Part shown: positions 46,941-54,723 of the stretch, in pieces
How the letters are laid out: each line of letters starts with the position of its first letter
Numbering within the stretch: position 1 is the stretch's first letter
DNA from: Lignipirellula cremea
GTDB taxonomy: Bacteria; Planctomycetota; Planctomycetia; Pirellulales; Pirellulaceae
Length of the DNA stretch: 64,000 nt
Assembly: GCF_007751035.1 (NCBI RefSeq)
Contig: NZ_CP036433.1
Span: 5,375,001-5,439,000, forward strand
Reading direction: 5' to 3'
Translations under genes and position numbers: made by a program
The notes under the pieces: model-generated
What the model was told of the DNA's origin: nothing
What the model saw: only the letters and a program-made list of their open reading frames with translations
The model's database searches: none

Positions 46941-47555
46941 ATGACGACGACCGAACTCGGCAATCTGGAATTGGCGGAAGCGGCGAAGGAAGCCGCTGGC
47001 AACTGGCGACGCTTCGATTGCTTCGTCTGGTGGCAAGAGAGCGAACTCGAATCGCCCGACGATTGGATGATCCACTATACGCATCACCGGGATAGCGGGC
47101 TGCTCGATCAGTCCAACGCCGAGCAGATTCAGCAAGCCCTTGAACCGTTCACCGAAGGCGACGATCCCGACGTGGTGGAAGAGTCGCACAGTCATTTCCT
47201 TGTCGGCCACATCGACGGCTTTTCGCTGCGAGTCTTCAAAAGCGGCCAGATCACCGAAGCGTTTCGGACCTTCCACGGACTGATGGAGTCGCTCGCCGAC
47301 TACCCGATCCTCGATGAGGACGAGTATAGCAACCGGGAATACGAAGCGACCATTGAAAACATTGTCGATGCGGCTTGGCGAATTCGAGACGACTTCGATC
47401 TGCCTCACGATTGGGAGTACGAAGTTTATTCGTGGCTGTCGAACCACGAATGCGGCGAAGTCGAAAGCCGGGACGATCAGGGCGGTTACCCGTCCGAGGA
47501 AGCACTTGAGCGGGCCTTTGCCGCACTCGGCTTCAATTGGACCGCAGACGAATAG
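46941..47555 (+). CDS. Very acidic protein of unknown function
   Basis: 204 aa, by hand count about 48 Asp/Glu against 12 Lys/Arg. No signal peptide or membrane segment. Segments such as WWQESELESPDDWMIHYTHHRDSGLLDQSN and YPILDEDEYSNREYE do not match a family I can name. Its place next to an ArdC-like gene and the charge make a DNA-mimic antirestriction role possible, but that is only inference. ATG 46941 has GGAGAAC upstream and a TTGGACCGCC leader. A TTGGACCGCAG sequence also lies inside its last codons. Confidence 0.7.
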   Translation: MTTTELGNLELAEAAKEAAGNWRRFDCFVWWQESELESPDDWMIHYTHHRDSGLLDQSNAEQIQQALEPFTEGDDPDVVEESHSHFLVGHIDGFSLRVFKSGQITEAFRTFHGLMESLADYPILDEDEYSNREYEATIENIVDAAWRIRDDFDLPHDWEYEVYSWLSNHECGEVESRDDQGGYPSEEALERAFAALGFNWTADE

Positions 47556-47568
47556 CAGAACGATGGCG

Positions 47569-47602
47569 AGCGACACCGGCGACGATCCGGTGTCGCTTGT
47601 GG
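47569..47602 (+). terminator. Hairpin after the acidic-protein gene
   Basis: AGCGACACCGG (47569-47579) pairs with CCGGTGTCGCT (47587-47597). The T-run is weak, so termination may be partial. A GGACC leader follows at 47613. Confidence 0.6.
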
Positions 47603-47669
47603 GGCGGGAAACGGACCGTCAATCAATAGAAACAGCACTACTCAGTTGCCTTCCCTGCGGAGCGAGTCG

Positions 47670-47897
47670 ATGGCTAAACGCAACTTGAAGCAAGCGATCC
47701 GAGACAACCAGCGGCACTACAAATACGAGCGACTGCTCCGACGCCTGCGGCTGAACATCTTCGAATTTGAAGACGCCGGGAAGCGGGAAAAAGCCCAGCG
47801 AGTCATCGCCAGGTGCAAAGCGATTTGTGAACCGCATTGGGAATCAAGGGCGAAGCGGATACAAGATCGCCAACTGCACCGCATTTGGAATCTCTGA
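47670..47897 (+). CDS. Small basic protein of unknown function
   Basis: 75 aa, rich in Arg/Lys and helix-forming (NLKQAIRDNQRHYKYERLLRRLRLNIFEFEDAGKREKAQRVIARCK). Nucleic-acid binding or protein-protein contact is likely by composition; no domain recognised. ATG 47670 has GGAG eight bases before it and a GGACC leader at 47613. It lies between the acidic protein and a RuvB-like ATPase. Confidence 0.6.
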   Translation: MAKRNLKQAIRDNQRHYKYERLLRRLRLNIFEFEDAGKREKAQRVIARCKAICEPHWESRAKRIQDRQLHRIWNL

Positions 47898-47952
47898 CGG
47901 ATTGACAAATCGCTTTCGGACCGGTCCCTTCGATGAAAGGAGAATCAACTCG

Positions 47953-48894
47953 ATGACGAATTCAGAACCCATCATTACCAGCCTGAACCACGTGGTCGGC
48001 CAACGTCGGGCCGTGACGCTGCTTCGCACGGCACTCGACGCCTACTGGCATGACCGTTCAAAGCACGACGGGAAGGAAGCGTTCCCGCATCTGCTGATGT
48101 GCGGCCCCGGTGGAACCGGCAAGACGCTGCTGACCGAACTGATCGGGAGAGAACTATGCACCGAGTGCCACGTGGAACTCGCTCAAAACATTGGCAACAG
48201 CGGCCAGATGCAAGGGCTGCTGATGATGCTTGAAGCCGAGCACATTCTGCTGATCGACGAGATTCATGAACTGAGCGAAACGGTTCAGGTGTCGCTTTAT
48301 CGAGCACTGGAAGAGCGGAAACTCTTCATCGGCGGAAACCGCAAGCCGGTGAACTTGCCGCCGTTCACCCTCATTGGTGCGACGACCGACGAGTACCTCC
48401 TCACCCAAAGCATGAGGGATCGCTTCAAGATTCTGCTGCGATTGACGCACTACAGCGACGACGAAATGGCGTCCCTCATCAGCCAGCGAGCCAAGCGGCT
48501 GGGCTGGGAAATTGACGCCGATTCAATCGCCAAGTTGGCGTCCCGCAGTCGTGGCGTTCCCCGGCTCGCCGTGCGATTGCTCGATAGTGCAAAGCGTGTG
48601 GCGTCGTCCAAGGCGTCCGACAACATCGATCCGGACCATATTGAAGAGATGCTGGCCATTGAAGGCTTCGACGCCCTCGGCTTCGATCCGGTGGAGCAAC
48701 GTTATTTGTCGCTGCTGAAGCAGCATCAGGGGCCAGTGCGGCTCAACGTCATCGCCACCCATCTCGGATTGCCCAAGCAGACCATCGAGATGTTTGAGCG
48801 GGATTTTATTCGGCTGGGATTGATCAGCAAAGGGGACCGGGGACGGTCATTGACGCCGAAGGGTATCGAGCATCTGGGCGGCTTGCACGCCTGA
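47953..48894 (+). CDS. RuvB-like AAA+ ATPase with winged-helix domain
   Basis: 313 aa. Walker A GPGGTGKT (in LLMCGPGGTGKTLLTELIG), Walker B HILLIDEIHEL, sensor 1 FTLIGATTDEYLL, the lid with RGVPRLAVRLLDSAKRVA, and a C-terminal winged helix (NVIATHLGLPKQTIEMFERDFIRLGLISKGDRGRSLTPKG) follow the order of RuvB, the Holliday-junction branch-migration motor. It is clearly a paralogue rather than the chromosomal ruvB: no ruvA or ruvC lies near and the sequence is divergent. It may support recombination or replication of the element. The ATG follows AAAGGAGAATC. Confidence 0.85.
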   Translation: MTNSEPIITSLNHVVGQRRAVTLLRTALDAYWHDRSKHDGKEAFPHLLMCGPGGTGKTLLTELIGRELCTECHVELAQNIGNSGQMQGLLMMLEAEHILLIDEIHELSETVQVSLYRALEERKLFIGGNRKPVNLPPFTLIGATTDEYLLTQSMRDRFKILLRLTHYSDDEMASLISQRAKRLGWEIDADSIAKLASRSRGVPRLAVRLLDSAKRVASSKASDNIDPDHIEEMLAIEGFDALGFDPVEQRYLSLLKQHQGPVRLNVIATHLGLPKQTIEMFERDFIRLGLISKGDRGRSLTPKGIEHLGGLHA

Positions 48895-48938
48895 TTTTTT
48901 GTGCTCCCACTGTCCGGTTTTTGAAGGGAAAAAGTTTG

Positions 48939-49409
48939 ATGGATGTAAAAATCGTGAACGACAACCGACCGAAAGCCGCCATCACGGTGAGCAGAATGTG
49001 TTCGCTGCTTTCGATGTCACGCAGCCAGTTTTATTGGCACGTGAAGAAAGGAACGTTTCATTCTCCGCTGCGATTGACCAATGGACGGCCTTACTTCAAC
49101 GCCAGTCAGGTCGAAGACAATCTCAAGGCAAGGGAAGTCGGCATCGGCGTGAACGGTGAATACGTGCTGTTCTACGAGCGGGATGCGGAGCCGAAGACGC
49201 CCGCATCAAAACCGGTTGAGAAGCCCCATCCAAAGATGGACTACGGGCCTCTGCTCGACAATCTTTCGGCCTTGGGGCTGACCGGAATGACGACGACGCT
49301 GGTCGCTGCCGCCGTGGAAGCATGCTTCCCAAAGGGCACTGCCGGCGAAGACGAAAATGACGTTCTCCGCACCGTTTTCCGGCATCTGAAGCGTGCGGGT
49401 TCTGGCTGA
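48939..49409 (+). CDS. Putative DNA-binding protein with excisionase-like HTH
   Basis: 156 aa. The N-terminal half, AAITVSRMCSLLSMSRSQFYWHVKKGTFHSPLRLTNGRPYFNASQVE, has the helix-turn-helix and wing layout of MerR/excisionase-type proteins, with a cluster of basic residues. The C-terminal half (MDYGPLLDNLSALGLTGMTTTLVAAAVEACFPKG) is helical and unassigned. It lies 45 bp after the RuvB-like gene and upstream of the recombinase gene, where an excision factor or regulator would be expected. ATG 48939 chosen; a TTG six codons before is open. Confidence 0.6.
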   Translation: MDVKIVNDNRPKAAITVSRMCSLLSMSRSQFYWHVKKGTFHSPLRLTNGRPYFNASQVEDNLKAREVGIGVNGEYVLFYERDAEPKTPASKPVEKPHPKMDYGPLLDNLSALGLTGMTTTLVAAAVEACFPKGTAGEDENDVLRTVFRHLKRAGSG

Positions 49410-49554
49410 TTCTCGCCCGATGTGCGGTGGGAATGCGTGCGAGGTTGATTCGGACCGTGTAGGCAAAGCGTTGGGGATTGAGCGAGGTCGGTTTGATCTC
49501 TGTTTGATGTGGGTTTGAAGTCTGTTCGATTGTTGAAGGAAAGGTGTGCGAAAC

Positions 49555-50487
49555 ATGACAGAAGAGCGATCCGAAAAGTGTTCGGAATTACGCAAGAGAA
49601 GTGCCATTATCTTGCGTTCGCCGGAATCTGGCGGCGAGCCGGTCGGGTCGGTCGCCGAGCAAGCCGATTCCGACGAACAACTGATCGAGCTTTGGTTGCA
49701 TGGGCGATCCGAGCACACGCAGCGAGCCTACCGCAGTGAAGCCGAGCGGTTCATGCAGTTCGTCGCCAAGCCGCTGCGGTTGTTAAAATTGCTCGACATC
49801 CAATCCTTCGCCGATCACCTGGGCGAATCGCTCAAAGAATCGTCGCAACATCGAGCTTTGTCGGCAGTGAAGAGCCTGCTGGCGTTCGGCCATCGCATTG
49901 GCTATTGGACGTTTGATATTGGTGCGGCGATGAAGCTGCCGACGTTCCGTGATGAACTGGCGGACCGCATCCTCGGCGAGACGGATGTGCTGCGAATCAT
50001 CAGCTTGGAACCCAATCCCAGGAACCGGGCGATCCTGCTGACACTGTACGCTGGCGGCTTTCGAGTTTCGGAAATCTGCCAACTCAAGTGGCGTCATTTA
50101 CAGGAACGGGAGTCAGCGGGACAAATCACGGTCTTCGGTAAGGGCGGAAAGACCCGCACCGTGCTGATGCCGCAGGCAATCTGGGATGCGTTACAAAAAC
50201 TTCAACAAGACGCCTCGTCGGAAGCTCCCGTTTTCCGCAGTCGGAAGAAGGGACATCTCGACGAGTCCGCCGTCTGGCGAATCGTGAAGAAGGCGTCGGA
50301 GCGAGCAGGCATCGACAAGGAAGTTTCTTGCCACTGGTTCCGCCACGCCCATGCTTCGCATGCCCTTGACCGTGGCTGTCCAATTCATCTGGTTCAGGCA
50401 ACTTTGGGCCATTCATCGATTTCGACAACCGGAAGATACCTCCATGCAAGACCGACTGATTCCAGTGGAAACTATTTGCCGTTTTAG
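49555..50487 (+). CDS. Tyrosine recombinase, XerC/D-like
   Basis: About 310 aa. The N-terminal SAM-like domain (SEHTQRAYRSEAERFMQFV, then SALSAVKSLLAFGHRIGY type helices) precedes the catalytic domain: Arg I in LYAGGFRVSEICQLKW, the Lys hairpin VFGKGGKTRTVLMP, HxxR in CHWFRHAHASHALDRG, and LGHSSISTTGRYLH with the second His and the tyrosine nucleophile. All catalytic residues are present. It probably acts on the element or resolves its dimers. A GGACC leader lies at 49452; ATG 49555 follows GAAGGAAAGG. Confidence 0.88.
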   Translation: MTEERSEKCSELRKRSAIILRSPESGGEPVGSVAEQADSDEQLIELWLHGRSEHTQRAYRSEAERFMQFVAKPLRLLKLLDIQSFADHLGESLKESSQHRALSAVKSLLAFGHRIGYWTFDIGAAMKLPTFRDELADRILGETDVLRIISLEPNPRNRAILLTLYAGGFRVSEICQLKWRHLQERESAGQITVFGKGGKTRTVLMPQAIWDALQKLQQDASSEAPVFRSRKKGHLDESAVWRIVKKASERAGIDKEVSCHWFRHAHASHALDRGCPIHLVQATLGHSSISTTGRYLHARPTDSSGNYLPF

Positions 50488-50539
50488 TTGGACCGCCAAC
50501 GGTCGTCATCAACAACTCTCAACTTTCAAGGAGATGACG

Positions 50540-50854
50540 ATGGCGACAGCAAAACAAACGGCGGTAGCGAATGGTTCGGACGAAATTCAACAACGGGCAG
50601 CGAGCGATGCGGACGCCGTGCAGGACGGCGTGAATATCGTCGCTATTGTCGGAGCTTTTCATCGGCATTTACTCGCCCTGCACCGTAGCGGCGTTAGCGG
50701 TGACGAACTCTTCAACCATCCGGTCGCCCTGAGCTTCACCAGCAAGCTCAATTCTTTGTGCCGGATGACGCACGACCGGGAACTCGACGCTCTCGGTGCG
50801 ATTCGGCGGATCGAAAGAGGCGAGTCCGTCGAATACGAAGTGATTCCGCTTTGA
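50540..50854 (+). CDS. Small cargo protein of unknown function
   Basis: 104 aa. MATAKQTAVANGSDEIQQRAASDADAVQ is a polar start; VNIVAIVGAFHRHLLALHRSGVSGDELFNHPVALSFTSKLNSLCRMTHDRELDALGAIRRIERGE is a helical core. No family recognised. The first ATG (50534) overlaps the ribosome site AAGGAG, so I take the second, 50540. Headed by GTTGGACCGCCAAC, one of the best leader copies, which starts immediately after the recombinase stop codon. Confidence 0.65.
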   Translation: MATAKQTAVANGSDEIQQRAASDADAVQDGVNIVAIVGAFHRHLLALHRSGVSGDELFNHPVALSFTSKLNSLCRMTHDRELDALGAIRRIERGESVEYEVIPL

Positions 50855-50868
50855 TTCTGTTCGGACCG

Positions 50869-51504
50869 CTACTGCTTGAAGTTGGCTAACACGAAACGGC
50901 GATTCAACGGATACGTTTCACGGGCCGGGTGTTGCAGGAAGGGGATGAGCTTCATTAGTTCTTTCTTCGAAAGCTTCGACGGCTCTCGAAGAACCACCCA
51001 GCTAACGTTCTCGTCGTATTCAGGCGTCGTCAGCGAGCCTTCATAGCGGTAATACTTCTTCATGTCTTCAGGCAACCATTCCAACGGGTTTGTCGAAATG
51101 TTGGGGTCAGGTTCGCCATCCTTCACTTCAAGGAACCGCTTGAGTTCAGGGATCAACGACGGAACCAACTTCGATTTGGAAGTTGGCTCGATAAACACGC
51201 CGATGACAGCCCGACTTCCATCTTCCGTGTTCTGATGAACGACGTGCAACTCCATGGTTTGCTGGACTCCATCGACACGATGCTCGCTGGGGTGATGGAA
51301 ATGGAATTGCACAAGCTGAAATTGCTTTTGATCAAGCTTGATGAATTGGCGTTCGTCCGGTTCAAACTCAACGTGAACGCCATGCTCATCGTTCACGATG
51401 GTTCCCTTTGCAGTCTTCTTCCATTTGATGGCGAGCTTGTTCTTGCCGAAGTTGGCGACAACTGGATTCGAAAGATCAATCGGTGACTGTTGCGAAAGAC
51501 TCAT
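50869..51504 (-). CDS. Alpha-carbonic anhydrase
   Basis: 211 aa, reversibly hydrates CO2. QSPIDL, FQLVQFHFHHPSEH with the first two zinc histidines, MELHVVHQN with the third, and YYRYEGSLTTPEYDENVSWVVLREP with the substrate-pocket TTP are hallmarks of the alpha class. It starts at ATG 51504 (GGAG eight bases upstream) and has no signal peptide, although bacterial alpha-CAs are usually exported. It is the only leftward gene inside the rightward cargo run, and an orphan GGACC leader (50863) lies right at its 3' end, as if the gene had been inserted into the array. Confidence 0.88.
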   Translation of the reverse strand: MSLSQQSPIDLSNPVVANFGKNKLAIKWKKTAKGTIVNDEHGVHVEFEPDERQFIKLDQKQFQLVQFHFHHPSEHRVDGVQQTMELHVVHQNTEDGSRAVIGVFIEPTSKSKLVPSLIPELKRFLEVKDGEPDPNISTNPLEWLPEDMKKYYRYEGSLTTPEYDENVSWVVLREPSKLSKKELMKLIPFLQHPARETYPLNRRFVLANFKQ

Positions 51505-51621
51505 ATGGGTTGCTCCATTTTGTTGGGGGTAATTCGTTGGCATATTCTACCACGGCATTTCGACAAGCCCATTGGACCGGCTCTCCTCGTGAAACCAGTT
51601 TTTCACTCGGAGGAAACGGAC

Positions 51622-52041
51622 ATGACAAACACACGCTGCGAACGTCAAGGACAAATCGAAATCGGAATCGTCAAACATAAGTGCCGTGAATTCGCCGCCC
51701 TCGGTGCTTCGGTCGTTGGGCGAAACATCACCGGTTACACGAAGTCGAACCGGTACGGCGTCACGCTATCAACGTGGTGCGGCAAGACGATGCTCGATTG
51801 TCGCTGCGAGATCGTCGAGCGGTACTGGTCGGGATCGCTCGCCCTGATCTTTCGTCTGCCCCGTGGCCGCTTCATCATCGGCTATGCACTCGGCGAAAAT
51901 GGGATGCTCTTTCGGGGCGAGTTGATCGACAACTGCACCGACGACGATGCCCGTCGCCAGGCGGCTTATCTCGCTGAATTCTTCGGCCAACTTGATGCCG
52001 AAGACGAGGAAACGTTTCAAGCAGAACTCGCTGAGGAGTAG
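51622..52041 (+). CDS. Cargo protein of unknown function
   Basis: 139 aa, soluble. RQGQIEIGIVKHKCREFAALGASVVGRNITGYTKSNRYGVTLSTWCGKTMLDCRC followed by SGSLALIFRLPRGRFIIGYALGENGMLFRGELIDNCTDDDARRQAAYLAEFFGQ. The beta-rich middle and acidic end do not match a known domain. The layout (small, soluble, own leader) agrees with neighbouring genes. ATG 51622 has GGAGGAAAC upstream and an ATTGGACCGG leader at 51574. Confidence 0.65.
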   Translation: MTNTRCERQGQIEIGIVKHKCREFAALGASVVGRNITGYTKSNRYGVTLSTWCGKTMLDCRCEIVERYWSGSLALIFRLPRGRFIIGYALGENGMLFRGELIDNCTDDDARRQAAYLAEFFGQLDAEDEETFQAELAEE

Positions 52042-52093
52042 CGATTGGACCGCAGTGTACTCGTGTCATCAACCTCTAACAGGAGACACGAAC

Positions 52094-52501
52094 ATGGCGA
52101 CGATCACTGCGAACGCAACGTTTCACGGCCACGAACTCACGGACATGCCAGTCATCAATCCGGGTGACTGGTTTGGGAAGACGTGGCTGATCGAAATTGG
52201 TCTGGGCTACTCTTCGACCTACCTGATAGTCGAAGCCGACAGCATGTCCGACGCAATCGACGAACTGGCGGACAGCGAGAAGCACGGTCATCACATTGTT
52301 GTCGAAGAAGCCAATCTCGGCGACTACCCGGAAGACGACCGCCATTATGGTCCAAGTGGCCAGGTGCTCGATCTGGATCACCTGATGATCTACGGACAGG
52401 AAGGGAGCAAGACGCCATTTCCTTGCACCTACCACGGCGACGGGTTGCCCATCGAAGGCGTAAACCCGACCGACTTCTGCTGGGACGATTTAAACGCCTG
52501 A
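52094..52501 (+). CDS. Cargo protein of unknown function
   Basis: 135 aa. MATITANATFHGHELTDMPVINPGDWFGKTWLIEIGLGYSSTYLIVEADSMSDAIDELADSEKHGHHIVVE is followed by an acidic, aromatic part with DLDHLMIYGQEGSKTPFPCTYHGDGLPIEGVNPTDFCWDD. I do not recognise it, though similar small proteins accompany ArdC in conjugative elements. ATG 52094 has AGGAGACACG upstream and an ATTGGACCGC leader at 52047. A hairpin terminator follows. Confidence 0.65.
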   Translation: MATITANATFHGHELTDMPVINPGDWFGKTWLIEIGLGYSSTYLIVEADSMSDAIDELADSEKHGHHIVVEEANLGDYPEDDRHYGPSGQVLDLDHLMIYGQEGSKTPFPCTYHGDGLPIEGVNPTDFCWDDLNA

Positions 52502-52514
52502 AGAGTTCGTGAAT

Positions 52515-52548
52515 AGAGCCGGGCAAGGACGCCTCGGCTCTCTTCGTT
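52515..52548 (+). terminator. Hairpin after the 52094 gene
   Basis: AGAGCCG (52515-52521) pairs with CGGCTCT (52535-52541), then CTTCGTTTC. A GGACC leader begins at 52559, about ten bases later. Confidence 0.55.
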
Positions 52549-52609
52549 TCGTCGAATCGGACCGACGAACTGAGGCGTCACCAACGACCTTCAACGCAAA
52601 GGACAAGTC

Positions 52610-52900
52610 ATGGTCAGTACGAACAACAAGCCACGTTTTCCGCTCGGTCAAGTTGTCGCCACGCCGGGAGCACTTGACGCCTTGGAAACCAACGGCCAAA
52701 CGCCAATCGAGTTGCTCCAGCGGCATATCGTCCTCGATCCGGGCGAACTCGATGAAGAGGATCAACAGACCAACGAGCAAGCGGTCGCCGATGGCGGGCG
52801 AATTCTATCGAGCTACCTGCTGAAGGACGCCACCAAGGTTTGGGGCATCACCGAAGCCGACCGCAGTTCGACCTGTATTTTGCTGCCCGACGAGTATTGA
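52610..52900 (+). CDS. Homologue of the small 'plasmid related protein' of integrative elements
   Basis: 96 aa. FPLGQVVATPGALDALETNGQTPIELLQRHIVLDPGELDEEDQQTNEQAVADGGRILSSYLLKDATKVWGITEADRSSTCILLPDEY closely follows a small protein common on proteobacterial integrative and conjugative elements, where it carries names such as 'plasmid related protein'. Its role is not known. Its presence here supports an ICE-like origin of the island. ATG 52610 has a GGACC leader at 52559, and the next leader starts at its TGA stop. Confidence 0.75.
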   Translation: MVSTNNKPRFPLGQVVATPGALDALETNGQTPIELLQRHIVLDPGELDEEDQQTNEQAVADGGRILSSYLLKDATKVWGITEADRSSTCILLPDEY

Positions 52901-52954
52901 TTGGACCGCCAACAGCCATCGTAACAGTCACGTCCACCATTCAGGAGACAAAAC

Positions 52955-53200
52955 ATGAACGACCCCACCGAACCGATCCGCCGTGCGATGGTCAATGAGA
53001 TCAACGCCGAACCGGGAAGCCGAGAGTTCCTTGAAGCCAAGCACGGACAAGTCTGGGATACGACGCAGCTTCAACAGGACTTCGAAGTGCTTGGCTTCAT
53101 GGCTCCCCTGATCGCCGCTCGCCGACGCAGCGACGGCATCAAGGGCAGTCTGATGTTCCAGGCTAGCCCACGCTTTTACTTTGGCTGGTCGCCAGAGTAA
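52955..53200 (+). CDS. Small cargo protein of unknown function
   Basis: 81 aa. NDPTEPIRRAMVNEINAEPGSREFLEAKHGQVWDTTQLQQDFEVLGFMAPLIAARRRSDGIKGSLMFQASPRFYFGWSPE. The phrase LEAKHGQVWDTTQLQQDFEVLGFMAP...VxRRSDGxKGSLMFQxxPRFYF is a conserved-looking module of element-borne proteins; the function is unknown to me. ATG 52955 has AGGAGAC upstream and an ATTGGACCGCCAAC leader at 52903. Confidence 0.7.
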   Translation: MNDPTEPIRRAMVNEINAEPGSREFLEAKHGQVWDTTQLQQDFEVLGFMAPLIAARRRSDGIKGSLMFQASPRFYFGWSPE

Positions 53201-53479
53201 GCGGTTGGTTGTCGAAGGGCTGCCGGGCTTTCGCTCGCCGGCCTTTCGATTGGTTCGCAAACGGACCGTGCGATCACTGCAACGGCACTGGTCGCATTTT
53301 TTGAAACCCAACAATTCCAGCTAATTCCTCCAAGGCCAGTTCCCCACCCCCGGCGGTGGAGCGGGTACCGTTGGTTACATTTCTTATAACTCGCAACTCG
53401 CAAATTTGGCTGTGGGGGCTGAAAGCCTCAGCAGAATCCAATTTGGAAAAACGCCGCCGCTTTTCTTGCACGCCGCTGG
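53201..53479. other. Gap with an orphan GGACC leader
   Basis: After a weak GC-rich hairpin at about 53223-53243 comes GGACCG at 53263 with no rightward gene behind it. The gap ends at the 3' end of the SprT-like gene, which runs leftward. A cargo gene may have been lost here. Confidence 0.4.
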
Positions 53480-53995
53480 CTAGGTCAAACACTCGATCTG
53501 ATCCAAGGTGACCGCCAATCCGCACAGCGTGCAATGCAGCGTGTAGTCGGTCTTCTTCATCAAGCCAAAGTCTTGGCGGCTGACGATGCAGCGATCCAGC
53601 TTCGCCTTCGGACATTCTCGGACGTGAAAATGATTGATCCCGATCAAGGGAATGTTGTGGCAGCGATTGGCCTCCACGCCGCATTGCTCCATCGCCTGTC
53701 GCCACTCGACGCCATGCGGTTTGATCTTGGTGCCGTGCAGGTGCCAAGCGACAATGTGGCATGTTTCATGGATGACGGTTTCCCGACGCTCGGAGTCCGA
53801 CGCATTCTGCCAGATCAAAGGACTCAGCCGAATTCTTGCTAGTAGCGGGTTGTATCCGATCAGGGCATCGCCAAATCGGCGAGTGAATCGTTTATTCCAT
53901 TTCACTCGCACAATGCTTGTCAGGTAGCCGACCTCGTTCGAATCGCAAGCAAACTCGATCCACTCGTAGATTTGTTCCATAGTTCCTTGGCTCAT
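53480..53995 (-). CDS. SprT-like zinc metallopeptidase-domain protein
   Basis: 171 aa. HETCHIVAWHLHG gives the HExxH zinc site, with a likely third ligand in KPHGVEWRQAMEQCG, the SprT/Spartan layout. The C-terminus has a zinc-ribbon set (REC, DRC, LHCTLCG). In eukaryotes Spartan cleaves DNA-protein crosslinks; the bacterial function is not established. ATG 53995 has GGAG eight bases upstream; a TTG start further up would overlap the preceding gene. Confidence 0.8.
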   Translation of the reverse strand: MSQGTMEQIYEWIEFACDSNEVGYLTSIVRVKWNKRFTRRFGDALIGYNPLLARIRLSPLIWQNASDSERRETVIHETCHIVAWHLHGTKIKPHGVEWRQAMEQCGVEANRCHNIPLIGINHFHVRECPKAKLDRCIVSRQDFGLMKKTDYTLHCTLCGLAVTLDQIECLT

Positions 53996-54026
53996 GGACG
54001 CTGCTCCGGTCAGGTAGCTCGGAAAA

Positions 54027-54467
54027 TTACTCGACAAGAACCCACCGAGTGCCGGTCCACTTCCACCAGTGATTGTCGTGCCATTGACTTTGGCAGGCTG
54101 GGCAGATCGTGGTGACGTTCGTCTGAAGGAAGACGGGTTCGTCGCACTCAGGGCAGTTCGAGTTGATGTCTCGTCCGTAGATGCGGACGCTTTCGGTGTC
54201 GTTGTTCAGCGGCGATCCAAGCGAACCGTAGAAGGGATCGCAGCCCTGTTGCCGTAACGCCGTGTAGCCTTCGGGGTCGAGCAGCCAGACGAAGCAATTC
54301 GTGAATAGCCGAGAACCGTGCCAGAAGAGAAAAACACCGATGCTGAAACCGGCCAGCACCGGAAGGGCAAACGGGGCCAAAATGATCGCCAGTACGATGC
54401 CCACGGGCGAGCAGAGGAGAAAGAAGCGAAGTTGGATCAGCCACGTCGGTGTTCGGTCGTCGGACAT
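54027..54467 (-). CDS. Small membrane protein with zinc ribbon
   Basis: 146 aa. Two transmembrane helices near the N-terminus (FFLLCSPVGIVLAIILAPFALPVLAGFSIGVFLFWHG) and a cytoplasmic C-terminus with a CPECDEPVF...CPACQSQWH pair, i.e. a four-cysteine zinc ribbon, followed by an aromatic WHDNHWWKWTGTRW segment. I cannot name the family. It is the only leftward gene preceded by the GGACC leader (54523, 56 nt from the ATG), and it lies just upstream of the SprT-like gene, perhaps in one operon. Confidence 0.65.
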   Translation of the reverse strand: MSDDRTPTWLIQLRFFLLCSPVGIVLAIILAPFALPVLAGFSIGVFLFWHGSRLFTNCFVWLLDPEGYTALRQQGCDPFYGSLGSPLNNDTESVRIYGRDINSNCPECDEPVFLQTNVTTICPACQSQWHDNHWWKWTGTRWVLVE

Positions 54468-54723
54468 GTTGGGTGCCTCAAGATTCAGAAACGGGTTTTG
54501 TTTTCAGAATCCGATAGCGGTCCAATTGGCGACCTTCAGACGAATGGACGGTTCAATGGCAATGGTCGCTACGGGTAAACTTCATCATCCGAAAGTTCGA
54601 CCCGCCAAGATCACCAGCAGCGTCGATTCTGACGCCGAACGGCGTGAGAATCCGTCGATCCGAGAATTTGGCTGCACGACCGTGAATTTCCCAAGCAACA
54701 TCTGAGAGATTGGAAGAATTTCA

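Larger units (their letters stand above)
45868..54523. repeat. Family of GGACC(G) leaders before the cargo genes
   Basis: A recurring leader of the form (A/G)TTGGACCGCCAAC - variable - TCAnCAAC/CTCAAC - GGAGA - start codon. GGACC begins at 45871, 46886, 47613, 47918, 49452, 50490, 51574, 52047, 52559, 52903 on the plus strand and at 54523 on the minus strand. Distance from GGACC to the start codon is 47-57 nt in nine of the eleven; 47918 is 35 nt and 49452 is 103 nt. Orphan copies lie at 50863 and 53263. Three leaders follow a hairpin terminator directly, so they probably contain promoters. Confidence 0.65.

Noticed and set aside
47537-47546. Extra TTGGACCGC copy
   Set aside because: It lies inside the last codons (NWTADE) of the acidic-protein gene, 130 nt from the next start; a separate leader copy already serves that gene, so it may be chance.
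45868-53200. Integron cassette array with attC sites
   Set aside because: GTTGGAC fits the attC end GTTRRRY in two leaders, but there is no matching RYYYAAC partner with a long imperfect palindrome at gene ends, most leaders have ATTGG or TCGG instead, and the recombinase is XerC-like rather than IntI-like.
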